Assembly: GCA_022841905.1 (NCBI GenBank)
Contig: JALHQO010000007.1
Span: 124,001 to 188,000 of the forward strand
Origin: Hyphomonadaceae bacterium
Lineage (GTDB): Bacteria; Pseudomonadota; Alphaproteobacteria; Caulobacterales; Aquidulcibacteraceae
Direction of reading: 5' to 3'
Length of the DNA: 64,000 nucleotides
Shown here: positions 26,732 through 36,505 of the stretch, piece by piece
How positions within the stretch are numbered: the first letter of the stretch is position 1
Layout of the letters: every line of letters starts with the position of its first letter
The notes under the pieces: model-generated
What the model was told of the DNA's origin: nothing
The model's database searches: none
What the model saw: the letters and a program-made list of their open reading frames with translations, nothing else
Program-made: the position numbers and the translations under genes

Positions 26732-28030
26732 TTATCTGCGGATTTCGAGTTCTTCTTGCGGCTGCGCCGGCGCTGGTGCGGGCGTCGCCTCGGTGCCGCC
26801 TTCGCGGTCGATCGGGGTCACCGCCATGCCGGCGCGTGGCGACGTCAGCACCGACACCACGACACGTTCGCCATCAGCGACGCCTTCGCGGAACAGCACT
26901 TCGTCATTGGTCGTTTGAGCTGGGCGCACTTGACGGACGTCAATCGTGTTGTCGGGCAGGACGACGTACACGAACTCGTTGCGCTTCAGCGCGCTGCGCG
27001 GCGCGGCCACCAGCGTCTCGCTGGCTGAACCTTCAAGACGCACCGACACGAACATGCCCGGTGCAAGCGGCGCGGGCTGTTGGGCGCCGAACGGATCGCG
27101 CACTTCGACAACGGCGTAAACAAGCCGCGTGCGTGCATCGACGGACGCTTCCGTACGCACCAAGCGGCCTTCCCAGGTCTGAATGCGACCGCCCGTTACT
27201 GTCGAGACGTGCGCGAGCGGACCGGCATTGGCGGCCGACGCCGTGAAGCCGACCGGCAGGCGCATCGAAGCGAGGTCGGCGTCAGTCAGCGGCAAACGGA
27301 TTTCCATCGTGTCGGTTGCGAACATTACAGCGACCGGGGAGGAAGGGCCCACATAGTCGCCGACGCTGGCGCGGCGTTCGCGGACGCGGCCGGTGAACGG
27401 CGCGCGGATGGTGGCGCGTCCGAGATCGAGTTCAGCCGAACGCAACGCAGCTTGTGCAGCAGCGAGCTGGGCGCGCGCTTGCGCCAATTGCGGCTCGCGC
27501 ACCGCCAGCGGCGGCGCTTCGCCGCGACCCAGGGCTTGCCAATCTTGGCGAGCCAATTCGCCTTCGGCTTCTTCGCGCACCAGTGCTTCTTCGGCCTGCG
27601 CGACCTGCGCGCGGGCGCGCACGACGGCGAGTTGATAGTCAGCCGCGTCGATACGGGCCATCACTTCACCTTCGGTGAAGGCGCCGCCATTGACGAATTT
27701 CGGGCTCGCCCAAACGATGCGGCCCGCGACTTGCGCCGCCAAAGTGGCTTCGACGCGCGGGCGGGTTTCGCCTTGTACGTCGATAGAGATCGTCGTCGGG
27801 CGCGCATGCGCGACCGCGAACTGCACCGCTGGCGGGTGCGGCGCGTCGGTCTTTTCTTCCGGCCGCGGGCCCGTTGCGATCATCAGCATGAGCAGCGCGA
27901 TGCCGCCCACGATCACGACCACGGGTGCGGCGAAAATCAGGATGCGCTTCACCGCAGGCCAGAGGCCTCTCTTCGGTGCTTCATCTTCGGCGGCGGATTG
28001 CGACATCATGTTGAGGTCCATCTTGTTCAT
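26732..28030 (-). CDS. RND efflux periplasmic adaptor subunit (HlyD/AcrA family)
   Basis: 432 residues. A single N-terminal membrane helix (about 29-52) anchors the protein. It is followed by a lipoyl half-motif, a helical hairpin (about 105-195, rich in Ala/Glu/Arg/Gln), the second lipoyl half GRATIRAPFTGRVRERR, then beta-barrel and membrane-proximal domains. The C-terminal tail is Pro/Ala/Glu-rich. It links the RND pump to the outer-membrane factor. Its start overlaps the stop of the OMF gene by 4 bp. Confidence 0.93.
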   Translation of the reverse strand: MNKMDLNMMSQSAAEDEAPKRGLWPAVKRILIFAAPVVVIVGGIALLMLMIATGPRPEEKTDAPHPPAVQFAVAHARPTTISIDVQGETRPRVEATLAAQVAGRIVWASPKFVNGGAFTEGEVMARIDAADYQLAVVRARAQVAQAEEALVREEAEGELARQDWQALGRGEAPPLAVREPQLAQARAQLAAAQAALRSAELDLGRATIRAPFTGRVRERRASVGDYVGPSSPVAVMFATDTMEIRLPLTDADLASMRLPVGFTASAANAGPLAHVSTVTGGRIQTWEGRLVRTEASVDARTRLVYAVVEVRDPFGAQQPAPLAPGMFVSVRLEGSASETLVAAPRSALKRNEFVYVVLPDNTIDVRQVRPAQTTNDEVLFREGVADGERVVVSVLTSPRAGMAVTPIDREGGTEATPAPAPAQPQEELEIRR

Positions 28031-29451
28031 TGGACGACTTCCCTGTCTTCGTCGATGCCGCCTGTCCGCGCGCCGCCGCCGAGGGCGACGTGGTAGGAGA
28101 TGCGGTTGGTTACGCGTTGCGCGCGCGCGGCGATCAGTCCGCGTTCGGCGTCGATGCGGCGCGTGTAGGCGTCGATCAGTTCGAACAATGTCGCGACGCC
28201 GCGGGCGTATTCACGCTCGGCCAGTTCTTGCGCCGCGCGCGCTTCTTCGGCGGCGCGGGCGAACTCGGTTTCGCGGATTTCGAGGCTCTGGTCGGCGCTG
28301 ATCGCGCCTTCGACTTCGCGCCATGCGGCGATTGACGTGCGCACATAGTCAGAAGCTGCGGCGCGGCGATCGTTCACGCTAGCGCGCGATTCCGCGATCA
28401 GCGCGCCGCCATTGAAGATCGGCATGGTAATGCCGGCGATTAGGTTGGAGATCAGATCGGCGCTGTTGGATATGTCTTCGATGCCTTGGCCACTGGCGCC
28501 GGCAGTGCCGGTTAGGGTCAGCCGTGGCAACAGCGCGGCGCGCGCCTCGTGAATGCGAAAACCGGCGGCTCGCATGCGGTTTTCGGATGCAAGAACATCC
28601 GGGCGGCGTTCAAGCAGATCAGCCGGCGCGCCTGCGGCGGCGATCGGTTGCAGGCTCGGGAGATCGCCCACAGCGCGCAACGTGCCGTCAGGATAGCGGC
28701 CCATCAATTCTTGCAGGCGGCGCGCACTGATCAAAACTGTGTCCTGCGCCTGCGCGCGGAAGGCGCGCGCGGAGGCGACTTGGCTGCGCGCCGTGCGTAA
28801 AGCGAGCGAGGTGGTGATGCCGGCGTCGTAGCGGCGTTGGGTCAGATCAAGCGCGCGTTCGCGCGTCTGCAAATCTTCTTCAGCCAGCGCGAAGAGCTGT
28901 TGCGCTTCAATGAGATCCACCCACGCTCGCGACGTTTGCCCGGCGACAGAAAGGCGGGCGCCGTTCAAATCTTCTTCGGCTGCGTCGGCGGTTAAATCGG
29001 AGGCCAGTGTGCGCGCGGTGAGGCGGCCCCAGAGATCGATTTCCCAGCTGGCGACGACACTTGAGGTCATGATCTCGCTGCGAATGCGTTCGTCGGAGCC
29101 GGAGACCGGTGTTTCAGTGCGGATGCCGTCGACGCCGACGCTCAAGCTTGGCAGCAGATTGCCGCCGAAGGCGCCGCGCGCGCGCCAGCGGGCTGCGCGG
29201 TAGCGCGCCTCGACGATCTGCAGATCAGGGCTGCCCGCCAGCGCTTCGCGCGCCAGCGTCGACATTTCAGCGGAGTTCAGATCGTCGAGCCAGGTTGACG
29301 CCGGTGACGCTGCGAGTTCTGCGGCGCGTTCGGGTCCAATCTCATCGGCGGCGACATAGGAATCCGGCTCGGGCGGCAGGTTGCGGCCCGCGCACGACCC
29401 GGCCGCCGCCAGCAGGCCTAAACCGACCCAGAAACGCACCCCGTAATTCAT
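28027..29451 (-). CDS. outer-membrane efflux lipoprotein (NodT/TolC family)
   Basis: The ATG at 29451, preceded by GAGGGAA, gives 474 residues with a signal peptide and lipobox ending at Cys about residue 20 (AAGSCAG). The body shows the two OEP repeats: long helices with strands such as ARWRARGAFGGNLLPSLSVGV and EARAALLPRLTLTGTAG. This is the first gene of the OMF-MFP-RND operon. A 30-bp palindrome upstream (29486-29515) is a candidate repressor site. Confidence 0.92.
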   Translation of the reverse strand: MNYGVRFWVGLGLLAAAGSCAGRNLPPEPDSYVAADEIGPERAAELAASPASTWLDDLNSAEMSTLAREALAGSPDLQIVEARYRAARWRARGAFGGNLLPSLSVGVDGIRTETPVSGSDERIRSEIMTSSVVASWEIDLWGRLTARTLASDLTADAAEEDLNGARLSVAGQTSRAWVDLIEAQQLFALAEEDLQTRERALDLTQRRYDAGITTSLALRTARSQVASARAFRAQAQDTVLISARRLQELMGRYPDGTLRAVGDLPSLQPIAAAGAPADLLERRPDVLASENRMRAAGFRIHEARAALLPRLTLTGTAGASGQGIEDISNSADLISNLIAGITMPIFNGGALIAESRASVNDRRAAASDYVRTSIAAWREVEGAISADQSLEIRETEFARAAEEARAAQELAEREYARGVATLFELIDAYTRRIDAERGLIAARAQRVTNRISYHVALGGGARTGGIDEDREVVQ

Positions 29452-29485
29452 GTTCCCTCGCAACGGCGGCTTACCAAAGCACTCT

Positions 29486-29515
29486 CGAAAGTCAATAAAA
29501 GAATATTGATTTTCG
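29486..29515. promoter_or_regulatory. 30-bp palindromic operator candidate upstream of the efflux operon
   Basis: Twelve-base arms 29486-29497 and 29504-29515 around a 6-bp AAAGAA spacer are complementary at 11 of 12 positions (core TCAATA...TATTGA). The site lies 34 bp before the OMF start, in locally AT-rich sequence. Size and symmetry fit a TetR/AcrR-type operator. No regulator gene is adjacent, so its repressor would be encoded elsewhere. Confidence 0.65.
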
Positions 29516-29716
29516 ATAATACAGCAGTCGCACCTCGGCAGCCGTTTTGTCCCCGGTTCGTCCCTAGGATGCCGGCCAACTTGGTTTTGGATGCGCCCCC
29601 AACGTCCGGCTCAAGGGGAAGCGGCGAAATTTCCTCTTCCACGCACAAGGACGCGCTTGGGTGCAGCCAGCCGACATCTGTTGCCGGGGGCGGCGGGTGT
29701 GCCTAAGCCCGGCTCA

Positions 29717-31057
29717 ATGGCCACGAACCGATTTCCGGAGATCCGCTGGCGCCTCGACCGCATTCCGGCCCTGGCGTGGGCCACCGGCGCGCTGGCGGTG
29801 CTGGCGGTTGTCTTGGCGTTCGTCACCAGTGCGCCGGCGGTTGTGCTGATGGTGCTGGCGGGCGCTGCGACGTATTGGACGGCAAAGGAGGCGCGCCGTT
29901 TCGTCATCGCCTCCAGTAGCGGCGACGATCAGATTGAACTCGTTGGCCTAGCCGAGCTTGCGCCGCTTCTGGAAGCGCTGCCCGATCCCGCTTTGCTGAT
30001 TGACGATCAGGGCCGCATCGTAAGCTCCAATGACGCCGCGCGCGGGCAGTTGCAATTCGAAGCGCGGGGCCAATTCTTGACGTCGATCCTGCGCCATCCG
30101 GACGTGCTCGAAGCGGTGCAGGCCGCAGTGCGCGACGGCGAAACGCGCGCTGTGGAGTATGAGACGACGACGCAAGTCGATCGCCACACACGTTGCTACG
30201 TGGCGCCGGTTACGTGGGGCGCCGAGCGGGCGGCAATGCTGGTTTTTCATGATCAAACCGCCAAAATCAGCACTGAGCGTATGCGTGCGGATTTTCTGGC
30301 GAACGCCAGCCACGAGTTGCGCACGCCGCTCTCTTCGCTGACGCTTTTAATTGAAACCATTGCTGGCCCGGCGCGCGATAACGCCGAAGAGCGCGATCGC
30401 TTTCTTGGCATGATGCAAGTGCAGGCCGAGCGTATGCGCCGGCTAATCGCCGACCTGCTCTCGCTCTCTCGCATCGAACTCGATGAACATGTGCCGCCCT
30501 CTGATCGCGCCGATCTCGTCGATGTCGCGCGTGAGGTGATCGACGCGCTCAATGGCGCCGCAGCGGCGCGCGGCGTGCGCATCGAACTGGACGCGCCTGA
30601 CCAGACGGTGAAGGTGGTGGGCGAGCGTTTCCAGCTGGCGCAAGTCGTTCAAAACCTGATCGACAACGCCATCAAATACACGCCGAAAGACGGGGTCGTT
30701 CGCGTGCAAGTCGCCCGGGGTGGCGACGCAGAAGAGACCGCCGCGCGCGCCGGGCGCCAATGGGAGGAGGCGGGGCGAGCAGTCCTGCTCCCCGCGGCGG
30801 CTGCGGCAAACCGCTCCTACGCCTATGTCCGCGTCGAGGACGCGGGGCCTGGCGTGGCGCGCCGGTTCTTGCCGCGCCTGGGCGAGCGCTTTTTCCGGGT
30901 TGAGCGCGAAATGGGGGACGAGCGCGGCGGTACGGGCCTGGGGCTGGCCATCGTTAAGCACATCGTCAACCGCCACCGGGGCGGGCTTTTGGTCGAAAGT
31001 CTGCCCGGCCGGGGCTCGGCCTTCGCCGCCTATGTCGAATCGGCGGAGGAGGATTGA
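29717..31057 (+). CDS. phoR: phosphate regulon sensor histidine kinase PhoR
   Basis: 446 residues from the ATG at 29717 (a GTG at 29699 is an alternative). Two adjacent hydrophobic segments (about 18-60) are followed by a PAS domain ([19 protein letters not shown]). The kinase core has the H-box [13 protein letters not shown]-box [11 protein letters not shown]1 EDAGPGV and G2 [12 protein letters not shown]. Together with pstB, phoU and phoB downstream it is clearly the phosphate sensor. An Arg/Ala/Glu-rich insertion lies between the N- and G1-boxes. Confidence 0.93.
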   Translation: MATNRFPEIRWRLDRIPALAWATGALAVLAVVLAFVTSAPAVVLMVLAGAATYWTAKEARRFVIASSSGDDQIELVGLAELAPLLEALPDPALLIDDQGRIVSSNDAARGQLQFEARGQFLTSILRHPDVLEAVQAAVRDGETRAVEYETTTQVDRHTRCYVAPVTWGAERAAMLVFHDQTAKISTERMRADFLANASHELRTPLSSLTLLIETIAGPARDNAEERDRFLGMMQVQAERMRRLIADLLSLSRIELDEHVPPSDRADLVDVAREVIDALNGAAAARGVRIELDAPDQTVKVVGERFQLAQVVQNLIDNAIKYTPKDGVVRVQVARGGDAEETAARAGRQWEEAGRAVLLPAAAAANRSYAYVRVEDAGPGVARRFLPRLGERFFRVEREMGDERGGTGLGLAIVKHIVNRHRGGLLVESLPGRGSAFAAYVESAEED

Positions 31058-31166
31058 GCAGGCGCATGGTGTTTTTCACATCAGTGTCATCAAATCCGCC
31101 TATGAGCGAGCCCGCTGGGATCGGGCTCGTGTCGTTCGCCCGGCGAGACGGGCGAAGGGATCGAAA

Positions 31167-32024
31167 ATGGAAGAGTTTTCAGCGGCTGGCGCTGACCGCG
31201 GAGCCCCGCCTGTGTCGATGATGACCACGCCTACCGTCCGCAATAATGGCGGCACCCTGGTCGGCGCGGCCGTCAAGGTCGCGGCGCGCGACGTCAACGT
31301 TTTCTACGGCGACAAGCAGGCGCTGTTCGACGTTTCGCTCGACATCCCCGATCGCGCCGTCACCGCCTTCATCGGCCCGTCTGGCTGCGGCAAGACCACG
31401 TTCCTGCGCTGCATCAACCGCATGAACGACACGATCGATGGCTGCAAGGTCACCGGCTCGCTGCAGATCGAAGGCAAGGACGCCTACGGCAAGAACGTCG
31501 ATCCGGTGGTGCTGCGCACCCGCGTCGGCATGGTGTTCCAAAAACCGAACCCGTTTCCGAAGTCGATCTACGAAAACGTGGCCTACGGCCCGCGCATTCA
31601 CGGCATGGCCAAGAACAAGGCCGAGATGGACGTTATCGTTGAGAAGTCGCTGAAGCGCGCCGGCCTCTGGGAAGAGGTCAAGGATCGCTTGGCTCAGCCT
31701 GGCACCGGCCTCTCCGGCGGTCAGCAGCAGCGCCTCGTCATCGCCCGTACGGTGGCGGTGAATCCAGACATCATCTTGATGGATGAGCCGTGCTCAGCGC
31801 TCGACCCGATCGCCACCGCCAAGATCGAAGAACTGATCGACGAACTGCGCGACAAGTACACGATCATCATCGTTACCCACTCGATGGCGCAGGCCGCCCG
31901 CGTCTCGCAGAAGACGGCGTTCTTCCACTTGGGTAAGCTGGTGGAGACCGGTGCGACCGAGGAAATCTTCACCAATCCTCGCGACTCTCGCACGCAAGAC
32001 TATATTACGGGCCGGTTCGGCTAA
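31167..32024 (+). CDS. pstB: phosphate ABC transporter ATPase PstB
   Basis: 285 residues from the ATG at 31167, with about 30 extra N-terminal residues compared with E. coli PstB (an internal ATG pair near 31218 is an alternative). Walker [25 protein letters not shown], signature LSGGQQQR and Walker [13 protein letters not shown] are all intact. It energises high-affinity phosphate uptake, but pstS, pstC and pstA are not adjacent, unlike in most alphaproteobacteria. Confidence 0.95.
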   Translation: MEEFSAAGADRGAPPVSMMTTPTVRNNGGTLVGAAVKVAARDVNVFYGDKQALFDVSLDIPDRAVTAFIGPSGCGKTTFLRCINRMNDTIDGCKVTGSLQIEGKDAYGKNVDPVVLRTRVGMVFQKPNPFPKSIYENVAYGPRIHGMAKNKAEMDVIVEKSLKRAGLWEEVKDRLAQPGTGLSGGQQQRLVIARTVAVNPDIILMDEPCSALDPIATAKIEELIDELRDKYTIIIVTHSMAQAARVSQKTAFFHLGKLVETGATEEIFTNPRDSRTQDYITGRFG

Positions 32025-32089
32025 TTCCGATGGCCGCGCCGAAACGATCGCGCAGCGTTCCTGCGCTCGCCCGCCGGGTAAAGACAAGC

Positions 32090-32782
32090 ATGGCCGAACA
32101 CACAGTCAAAGCGTTCACCGAAGAACTCGACGCGATCACTCAGGAAGTGGCGCGCATGGGTGGTTTGGCGGAAGCCGCCATCAATGACAGCCTGTCAGCT
32201 GTCGGTCGCCGCGATACCGAACTGGCGCAATTGGTCATCCAGCGCGACGCTAAGATCGATGCGGCTCAGCGCGAGATCGAAAAGCGCGCCATCAAGCTGT
32301 TCGCGTTACGCCAACCGATGGCGAGCGATCTGCGCGTTGTGCTGACCGCATGGCGCATCGCGGGCGAGCTGGAGCGCGTCGGCGATCTGGCCAAGAACAT
32401 TGCCAAGCGCACGCTGATCCTGAATCAGGCAGAGCCGATCCAGCTCACCCGCTCGGTCGAGCGCATGGGCAAGATCGCCGCCGCGCATTTGAAGCAGGTG
32501 ATCGACGCCTACGCCAACAAAGATTTGCAGGCCGCGATCACTGTCTGGCACGCCGACGACAATATCGATGCGCACTACAATTCGCTGTTTCGCGAATTGC
32601 TGACCTATATGATCGAAGACCCGCGCATGATCAGCTCGTGCGCGCACTTGCTCTTCATCGCCAAGAACCTCGAACGCGTCGGCGACCACGGCACCAACAT
32701 CGCCGAGTACATCCATTTCCTTGTCACTGGCGAAGAAATCGCCACGCAGCGGCCGCGCGGTGACGCGGACGTCGCGGATTAG
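32090..32782 (+). CDS. phoU: phosphate signalling protein PhoU
   Basis: 230 residues from ATG 32090, normal PhoU length, with two repeated three-helix bundles. The metal-binding-type motifs ELERVGDLAKNIAKR (first repeat) and NLERVGDHGTNIAEY (second repeat) are present. PhoU links the Pst transporter to PhoR and restrains the Pho regulon. It lies between pstB and phoB in the same direction. Confidence 0.95.
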   Translation: MAEHTVKAFTEELDAITQEVARMGGLAEAAINDSLSAVGRRDTELAQLVIQRDAKIDAAQREIEKRAIKLFALRQPMASDLRVVLTAWRIAGELERVGDLAKNIAKRTLILNQAEPIQLTRSVERMGKIAAAHLKQVIDAYANKDLQAAITVWHADDNIDAHYNSLFRELLTYMIEDPRMISSCAHLLFIAKNLERVGDHGTNIAEYIHFLVTGEEIATQRPRGDADVAD

Positions 32783-32793
32783 AGGCTCAGCCC

Positions 32794-33492
32794 ATGGCCA
32801 AGGCCCCGCACGTCCTGGTCGTCGAGGATGAAGAAGCGCTATCGCAGCTTCTGAAATACAATCTCGACAAAGAAGGCTATCGCGTCAGCGTCGCCACCGA
32901 TGGCGAGGAAGCTTTGGTGATGGCGCAGGAAAGCGCGCCAGACCTCATCATTCTTGATTGGATGCTGCCGAAAGCGCCGGGCATTGAAGTGTGCCGCCGT
33001 TTGCGCGCGCGCCAGGAAACGCGCAACACGCCGATCGTCATGCTGACTGCCCGCAGTGAAGAGACCGACCGCGTGCGCGGGCTCGACATCGGGGCCGACG
33101 ATTACATCACCAAGCCCTTCACGATGAACGAGCTGCTGGCCCGCTTGCGCGCCGTCATGCGCCGTATCCGGCCGGGTCTGGCCGAAGATAAGATTGTGTG
33201 CGGCGACATCGTCATGGACCGTGTCTCGCACCGCGTGAAGCGCGGCGCCCGCGATGTGCATCTCGGCCCCACCGAGTTTCGCATCCTCGATCACCTAATG
33301 CAGCATCCGGGGCGCGTCTTTAGCCGCGAGCAATTGCTCGATGCGGTCTGGGGCTCGGATGTCTATGTCGAAGCGCGCACGGTTGACGTGCACATCGGGC
33401 GTTTACGCAAAGCGCTGATGGTGGGCGAAGAAGCCGACCCGATCCGAACGGTCCGCAGCGCCGGCTACGCGTTGGACGCCGAAGCGGCTTAG
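32794..33492 (+). CDS. phoB: phosphate regulon response regulator PhoB
   Basis: 232 residues. The receiver domain has the acidic pair EDEE (about 11-14), the phosphoacceptor Asp in LIILDWMLP (about 54) and Lys in ITKPF (about 109). The C-terminal winged helix has the OmpR/PhoB recognition segment VDVHIGRLRKAL. It is 11 bp after phoU and completes phoR-pstB-phoU-phoB. Confidence 0.95.
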   Translation: MAKAPHVLVVEDEEALSQLLKYNLDKEGYRVSVATDGEEALVMAQESAPDLIILDWMLPKAPGIEVCRRLRARQETRNTPIVMLTARSEETDRVRGLDIGADDYITKPFTMNELLARLRAVMRRIRPGLAEDKIVCGDIVMDRVSHRVKRGARDVHLGPTEFRILDHLMQHPGRVFSREQLLDAVWGSDVYVEARTVDVHIGRLRKALMVGEEADPIRTVRSAGYALDAEAA

Positions 33493-33537
33493 GCGAACGC
33501 GACGCCGAGCGGGATCGGCGCCGCGCTGCTTTGCAAT

Positions 33538-33867
33538 CTAGTGCCGGCGGTCCCAGCGGTTCTCGCGGCGGTCCCAGCGATTTTCACGCCGGTCCAGCAC
33601 GTCCTCACGGGCATCGCGCACATCTTCGCGCGCATCGAAGACGTCTTCACGCTGATCGCGCCAGCCGCCTTGGTACTGCGCATCGCGAACGTCCTCGCGC
33701 ACATCGCGCACATCTTCACGCCGGTCGAAGCGGTTCTCACGGCGATCAAGCCGGTTTTCGGCGCGGTCAAAGCGATTTTCGATCCGATCCCAATTCTGCG
33801 CGTACGCCGACGGCGCGGCAAACGCGGTAAACGCCACGACGGCGCACAAGGCTAAAGTCCGTTTCAT
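33538..33867 (-). CDS. secreted charged heptad-repeat protein
   Basis: The ATG at 33867, preceded by GAGGAG, gives 109 residues. A signal peptide (cleavage after AYA, about residue 24) is followed by about ten degenerate seven-residue units of the type DRRENRW, DRREDVR and DAREDVL, interrupted once by an AQYQGGW segment. The mature protein is about three-quarters Arg, Asp, Glu and Asn, and should form a highly charged helix. Similar repeat proteins occur in related bacteria but I know no function. It converges on phoB; stress or phosphate linkage is only positional. Confidence 0.8.
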   Translation of the reverse strand: MKRTLALCAVVAFTAFAAPSAYAQNWDRIENRFDRAENRLDRRENRFDRREDVRDVREDVRDAQYQGGWRDQREDVFDAREDVRDAREDVLDRRENRWDRRENRWDRRH

Positions 33868-33992
33868 GGAAGAGCTCCTCTTTGTCCCTCGGAGCTTCAA
33901 ACGAGGCGGGCGCGGGATTCCGTCGGCATGGACGCCATAGACGAGCGTCGCTATATCCGCGCTTCGATTTTCCCTCAGAACGGACCGATCCC

Positions 33993-35663
33993 ATGGCGGC
34001 GCAGCCGGCACAGTACATTTTCACGATGCAGGGCCTCACCAAGGCTTATCCGGGCGGCAAGAAGGTGTTCGAGAACATCTGGCTGTCGTTCTTCCCGGAC
34101 GCCAAGATTGGCGTCGTCGGCGTCAACGGCTCTGGTAAGTCGACGCTGCTGAAGATCATGGCCGGCCTCGACAAGGATTTCACCGGCGAAGCCTTCGCCA
34201 TGGCCAACACCAAGATGGGCTACCTGGAGCAGGAGCCGAAGCTCAACGACGCGATGACGGTGCGCGAAAACGTCGAGAGCTGGTGCCGCGAAAAGCAGCT
34301 GGTCAATCGCTTCAACGAAGTCAGCATGGAAGTGGGCGAGAACTACACTGAAGAGCTGATGGAGGAGATGACCAAGCTTCAGGAGCAGATCGATGCGTCT
34401 GACGCGTGGGACATCGATTCCAAGATCGACATGGCGATGGATGCGCTGCGTTGCCCGCCGGACGATAGCGGCGTGGAGAAACTCTCAGGCGGCGAACGCC
34501 GCCGTGTCGCGCTCTGCCGCTTGCTTCTGTCGAAGCCCGACATGCTGCTGCTGGACGAACCGACCAACCACCTCGACGCCGAGAGCGTCGCCTGGCTGCA
34601 GCATCACCTGGAAGCGTTTCCCGGCTGCGTCATCCTCGTCACCCACGATCGCTACTTCCTCGATCAAGTGACGAAGTGGACGCTCGAACTCGATCGCGGC
34701 CGCGGCCATCCGCACGAGGGCAATTACTCGGCCTGGCTCGAGATCAAGGCCAAGCGCTCGGAGCAGGAATCGTCCGAGAGCGATAGCCGCAAGAAGGCGC
34801 TCAACCGCGAACTCGAATGGGTGCGCCAGTCTCCCAAGGCGCGCCAAGCTAAATCGAAAGCGCGCCTCACGCGTTATGATGAAATGGCGGCGGAGGCCGA
34901 GCGCGAGAAGCAAACCTTCGCGCAAATCCAAATCCCGCCAGGCCCGCGCCTCGGTCAGAACGTCATCGAGTTCGAGAATCTCAAGAAGGGCTTTGGCGAC
35001 AAGCTTTTGATCGATGGCTTGAGCTTCAAACTGCCGCCGGGCGGCATTGTCGGCATTATCGGCCCGAACGGCGCGGGCAAGTCGACATTGTTCAAGATGA
35101 TCACTGGCCAAGAAAAGCCGGACGAGGGGAGCATCGCGATCGGCGAAAGCGTGAAGCTCGGCTTCGTCGATCAATCGCGCGATGCGCTCGATAATGCCAA
35201 GAACATCTGGGAAGAGATTTCCGGCGGCCTTGACGTGCTCACTGTCGGCAACCGCGAAATTCCTTCGCGCGCCTATGTGTCGAGCTTTAACTTCAAGGGC
35301 GCCGATCAACAGAAGAAGGTCGGCCAGCTCTCAGGCGGTGAACGCAATCGCGTCCATCTGGCGAAGACCTTGCTCACCGGCGCCAACGTGCTGCTGCTCG
35401 ACGAACCAACCAACGATCTCGACGTCGAAACGCTACAAAGCTTGGAGGCGGCACTCGAAGATTTCGCCGGCTGCGCCGTCGTCATCAGCCACGATCGCTG
35501 GTTCCTGAACCGCTTGGCCACGCACATTCTCGCGTTCGAAGGCGACAGCCACGTCGAGTGGTTCGAAGGCGATTTCGACAGCTACGAAGCGGATAAGATG
35601 AGGCGCCTAGGCGTGACGGAAATCATCCCAAGCCGGATCAAGTTTCAGAAGTTTGGGCGGTAG
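33993..35663 (+). CDS. ettA: energy-dependent translational throttle protein EttA (ABC-F)
   Basis: 556 residues from ATG 33993, the normal EttA length. Two ABC domains carry Walker A GVNGSGKST and GPNGAGKST, signatures LSGGERRRV and LSGGERNRV, and Walker B LLLDEPTNHLD and LLLDEPTNDLD. There is no membrane domain. EttA binds the ribosomal E site and gates the first elongation cycle according to ATP/ADP level. It is divergent from the heptad-repeat protein gene. Confidence 0.95.
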   Translation: MAAQPAQYIFTMQGLTKAYPGGKKVFENIWLSFFPDAKIGVVGVNGSGKSTLLKIMAGLDKDFTGEAFAMANTKMGYLEQEPKLNDAMTVRENVESWCREKQLVNRFNEVSMEVGENYTEELMEEMTKLQEQIDASDAWDIDSKIDMAMDALRCPPDDSGVEKLSGGERRRVALCRLLLSKPDMLLLDEPTNHLDAESVAWLQHHLEAFPGCVILVTHDRYFLDQVTKWTLELDRGRGHPHEGNYSAWLEIKAKRSEQESSESDSRKKALNRELEWVRQSPKARQAKSKARLTRYDEMAAEAEREKQTFAQIQIPPGPRLGQNVIEFENLKKGFGDKLLIDGLSFKLPPGGIVGIIGPNGAGKSTLFKMITGQEKPDEGSIAIGESVKLGFVDQSRDALDNAKNIWEEISGGLDVLTVGNREIPSRAYVSSFNFKGADQQKKVGQLSGGERNRVHLAKTLLTGANVLLLDEPTNDLDVETLQSLEAALEDFAGCAVVISHDRWFLNRLATHILAFEGDSHVEWFEGDFDSYEADKMRRLGVTEIIPSRIKFQKFGR

Positions 35664-35704
35664 GAAGCTGCGCCCCCCTCTCCAAGGAGCGGGGCGCGGC
35701 TTCC
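35663..35704. terminator. long hairpin between ettA and TonB-like gene
   Basis: GGAAGCTGCGCCCC (35663-35676) pairs with GGGGCGCGGCTTCC (35691-35704), giving a 14-bp stem with one T-G wobble. It begins in the ettA stop codon and lies between two convergent genes, so it could end transcription in both directions, although no clear T-run follows. Confidence 0.6.
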
Positions 35705-35713
35705 GTTGATTGC

Positions 35714-36414
35714 TTACCCGCGTCCGCGGCGATCTTCATCTTCCAGGCGGGACACCACGCGCAGGTTCACTGGCGTACCTGTCGCATCGCGGCCATCGGC
35801 CAGCGTGGGTGAGTGGCGGAAGGTGCGCGCTACTCGGAGCGCCGCCGTTCCGAAGCCCCCCGGCGTTTCTTCGATGCGCACGCAATCGAGCGCGCCGCGC
35901 TCCTGCACCGTGCAGCTCAGCCGCGCTTCGCCTTCGCGTCCCCGTTCCAGCGCACGCGACGGGTAGAGCGGGTTGAGGCGCCGCGCAGTCGGCGTGCTCG
36001 CCCAGATCGGGCGGCGCGCGCCGGTGACGACGATTTCGCCGTTGTCATCGACCGTCGCGCTCGCCGGCGTGATGCCGATGGTTTCTTCGGGCACGGGCTC
36101 GGCGCTGGCGGTCACGGTGCGCTGGGCCGGTGCGGGGGGGCGCTCGGCGGTGGAAGCGGGAGCGGCGATCGGTTCGTCTGATGTGGCGTCTGCCGGGCGT
36201 CTGTGTCCAGCGGGCCGGCGCGAAGGTCGTCGTCGTAAGCGTTGTTGATGGCGTAATCGGCTTCGCGATTTTCGTTCGGCGACAGCGTGTTCCAGGCTGC
36301 GTAGGCGCCGCCTGCAATCACGACCGCGGCCACTGCGCCAAGCAGCCACTTGCCGCCACCGCCGCCTTTAGAGGCGCGGATGGTTGTGGCGCCATGTTTG
36401 GGATCTTCGCTCAC
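35714..36414 (-). pseudogene. TonB-family protein, interrupted by a frameshift
   Basis: The GTG at 36414, preceded by GAGGAG, opens a frame with a membrane helix (KWLLGAVAAVVIAGG and on, about 24-42) and an acidic then proline-rich linker. That frame runs out of coding character. A second frame, from about 36205 down to 35714, carries a proline-rich stretch and a C-terminal TonB-like domain (YPSRALERGREGEARLSC, then VARTFRHSP). A seven-G run on the plus strand (36134-36140) lies in the overlap; one extra G there would join both frames into a normal inner-membrane TonB-like protein. True pseudogene, slippage site or assembly error cannot be told apart here. Confidence 0.7.
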
Positions 36415-36505
36415 GTTTCGTCTCCTCGCAGATGTCACCAGGAACCCGCACCCGCGCAACGTTCGCACTCAGCCTATGTTCCGATTGTCATCGCGACCGT
36501 GCGAG

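Noticed and set aside
31080-31110. Possible Pho box (TGTCATCAAAT) before pstB
   Set aside because: Only the first half-site resembles the consensus; the second direct repeat is absent, so it was not listed as a regulatory site.
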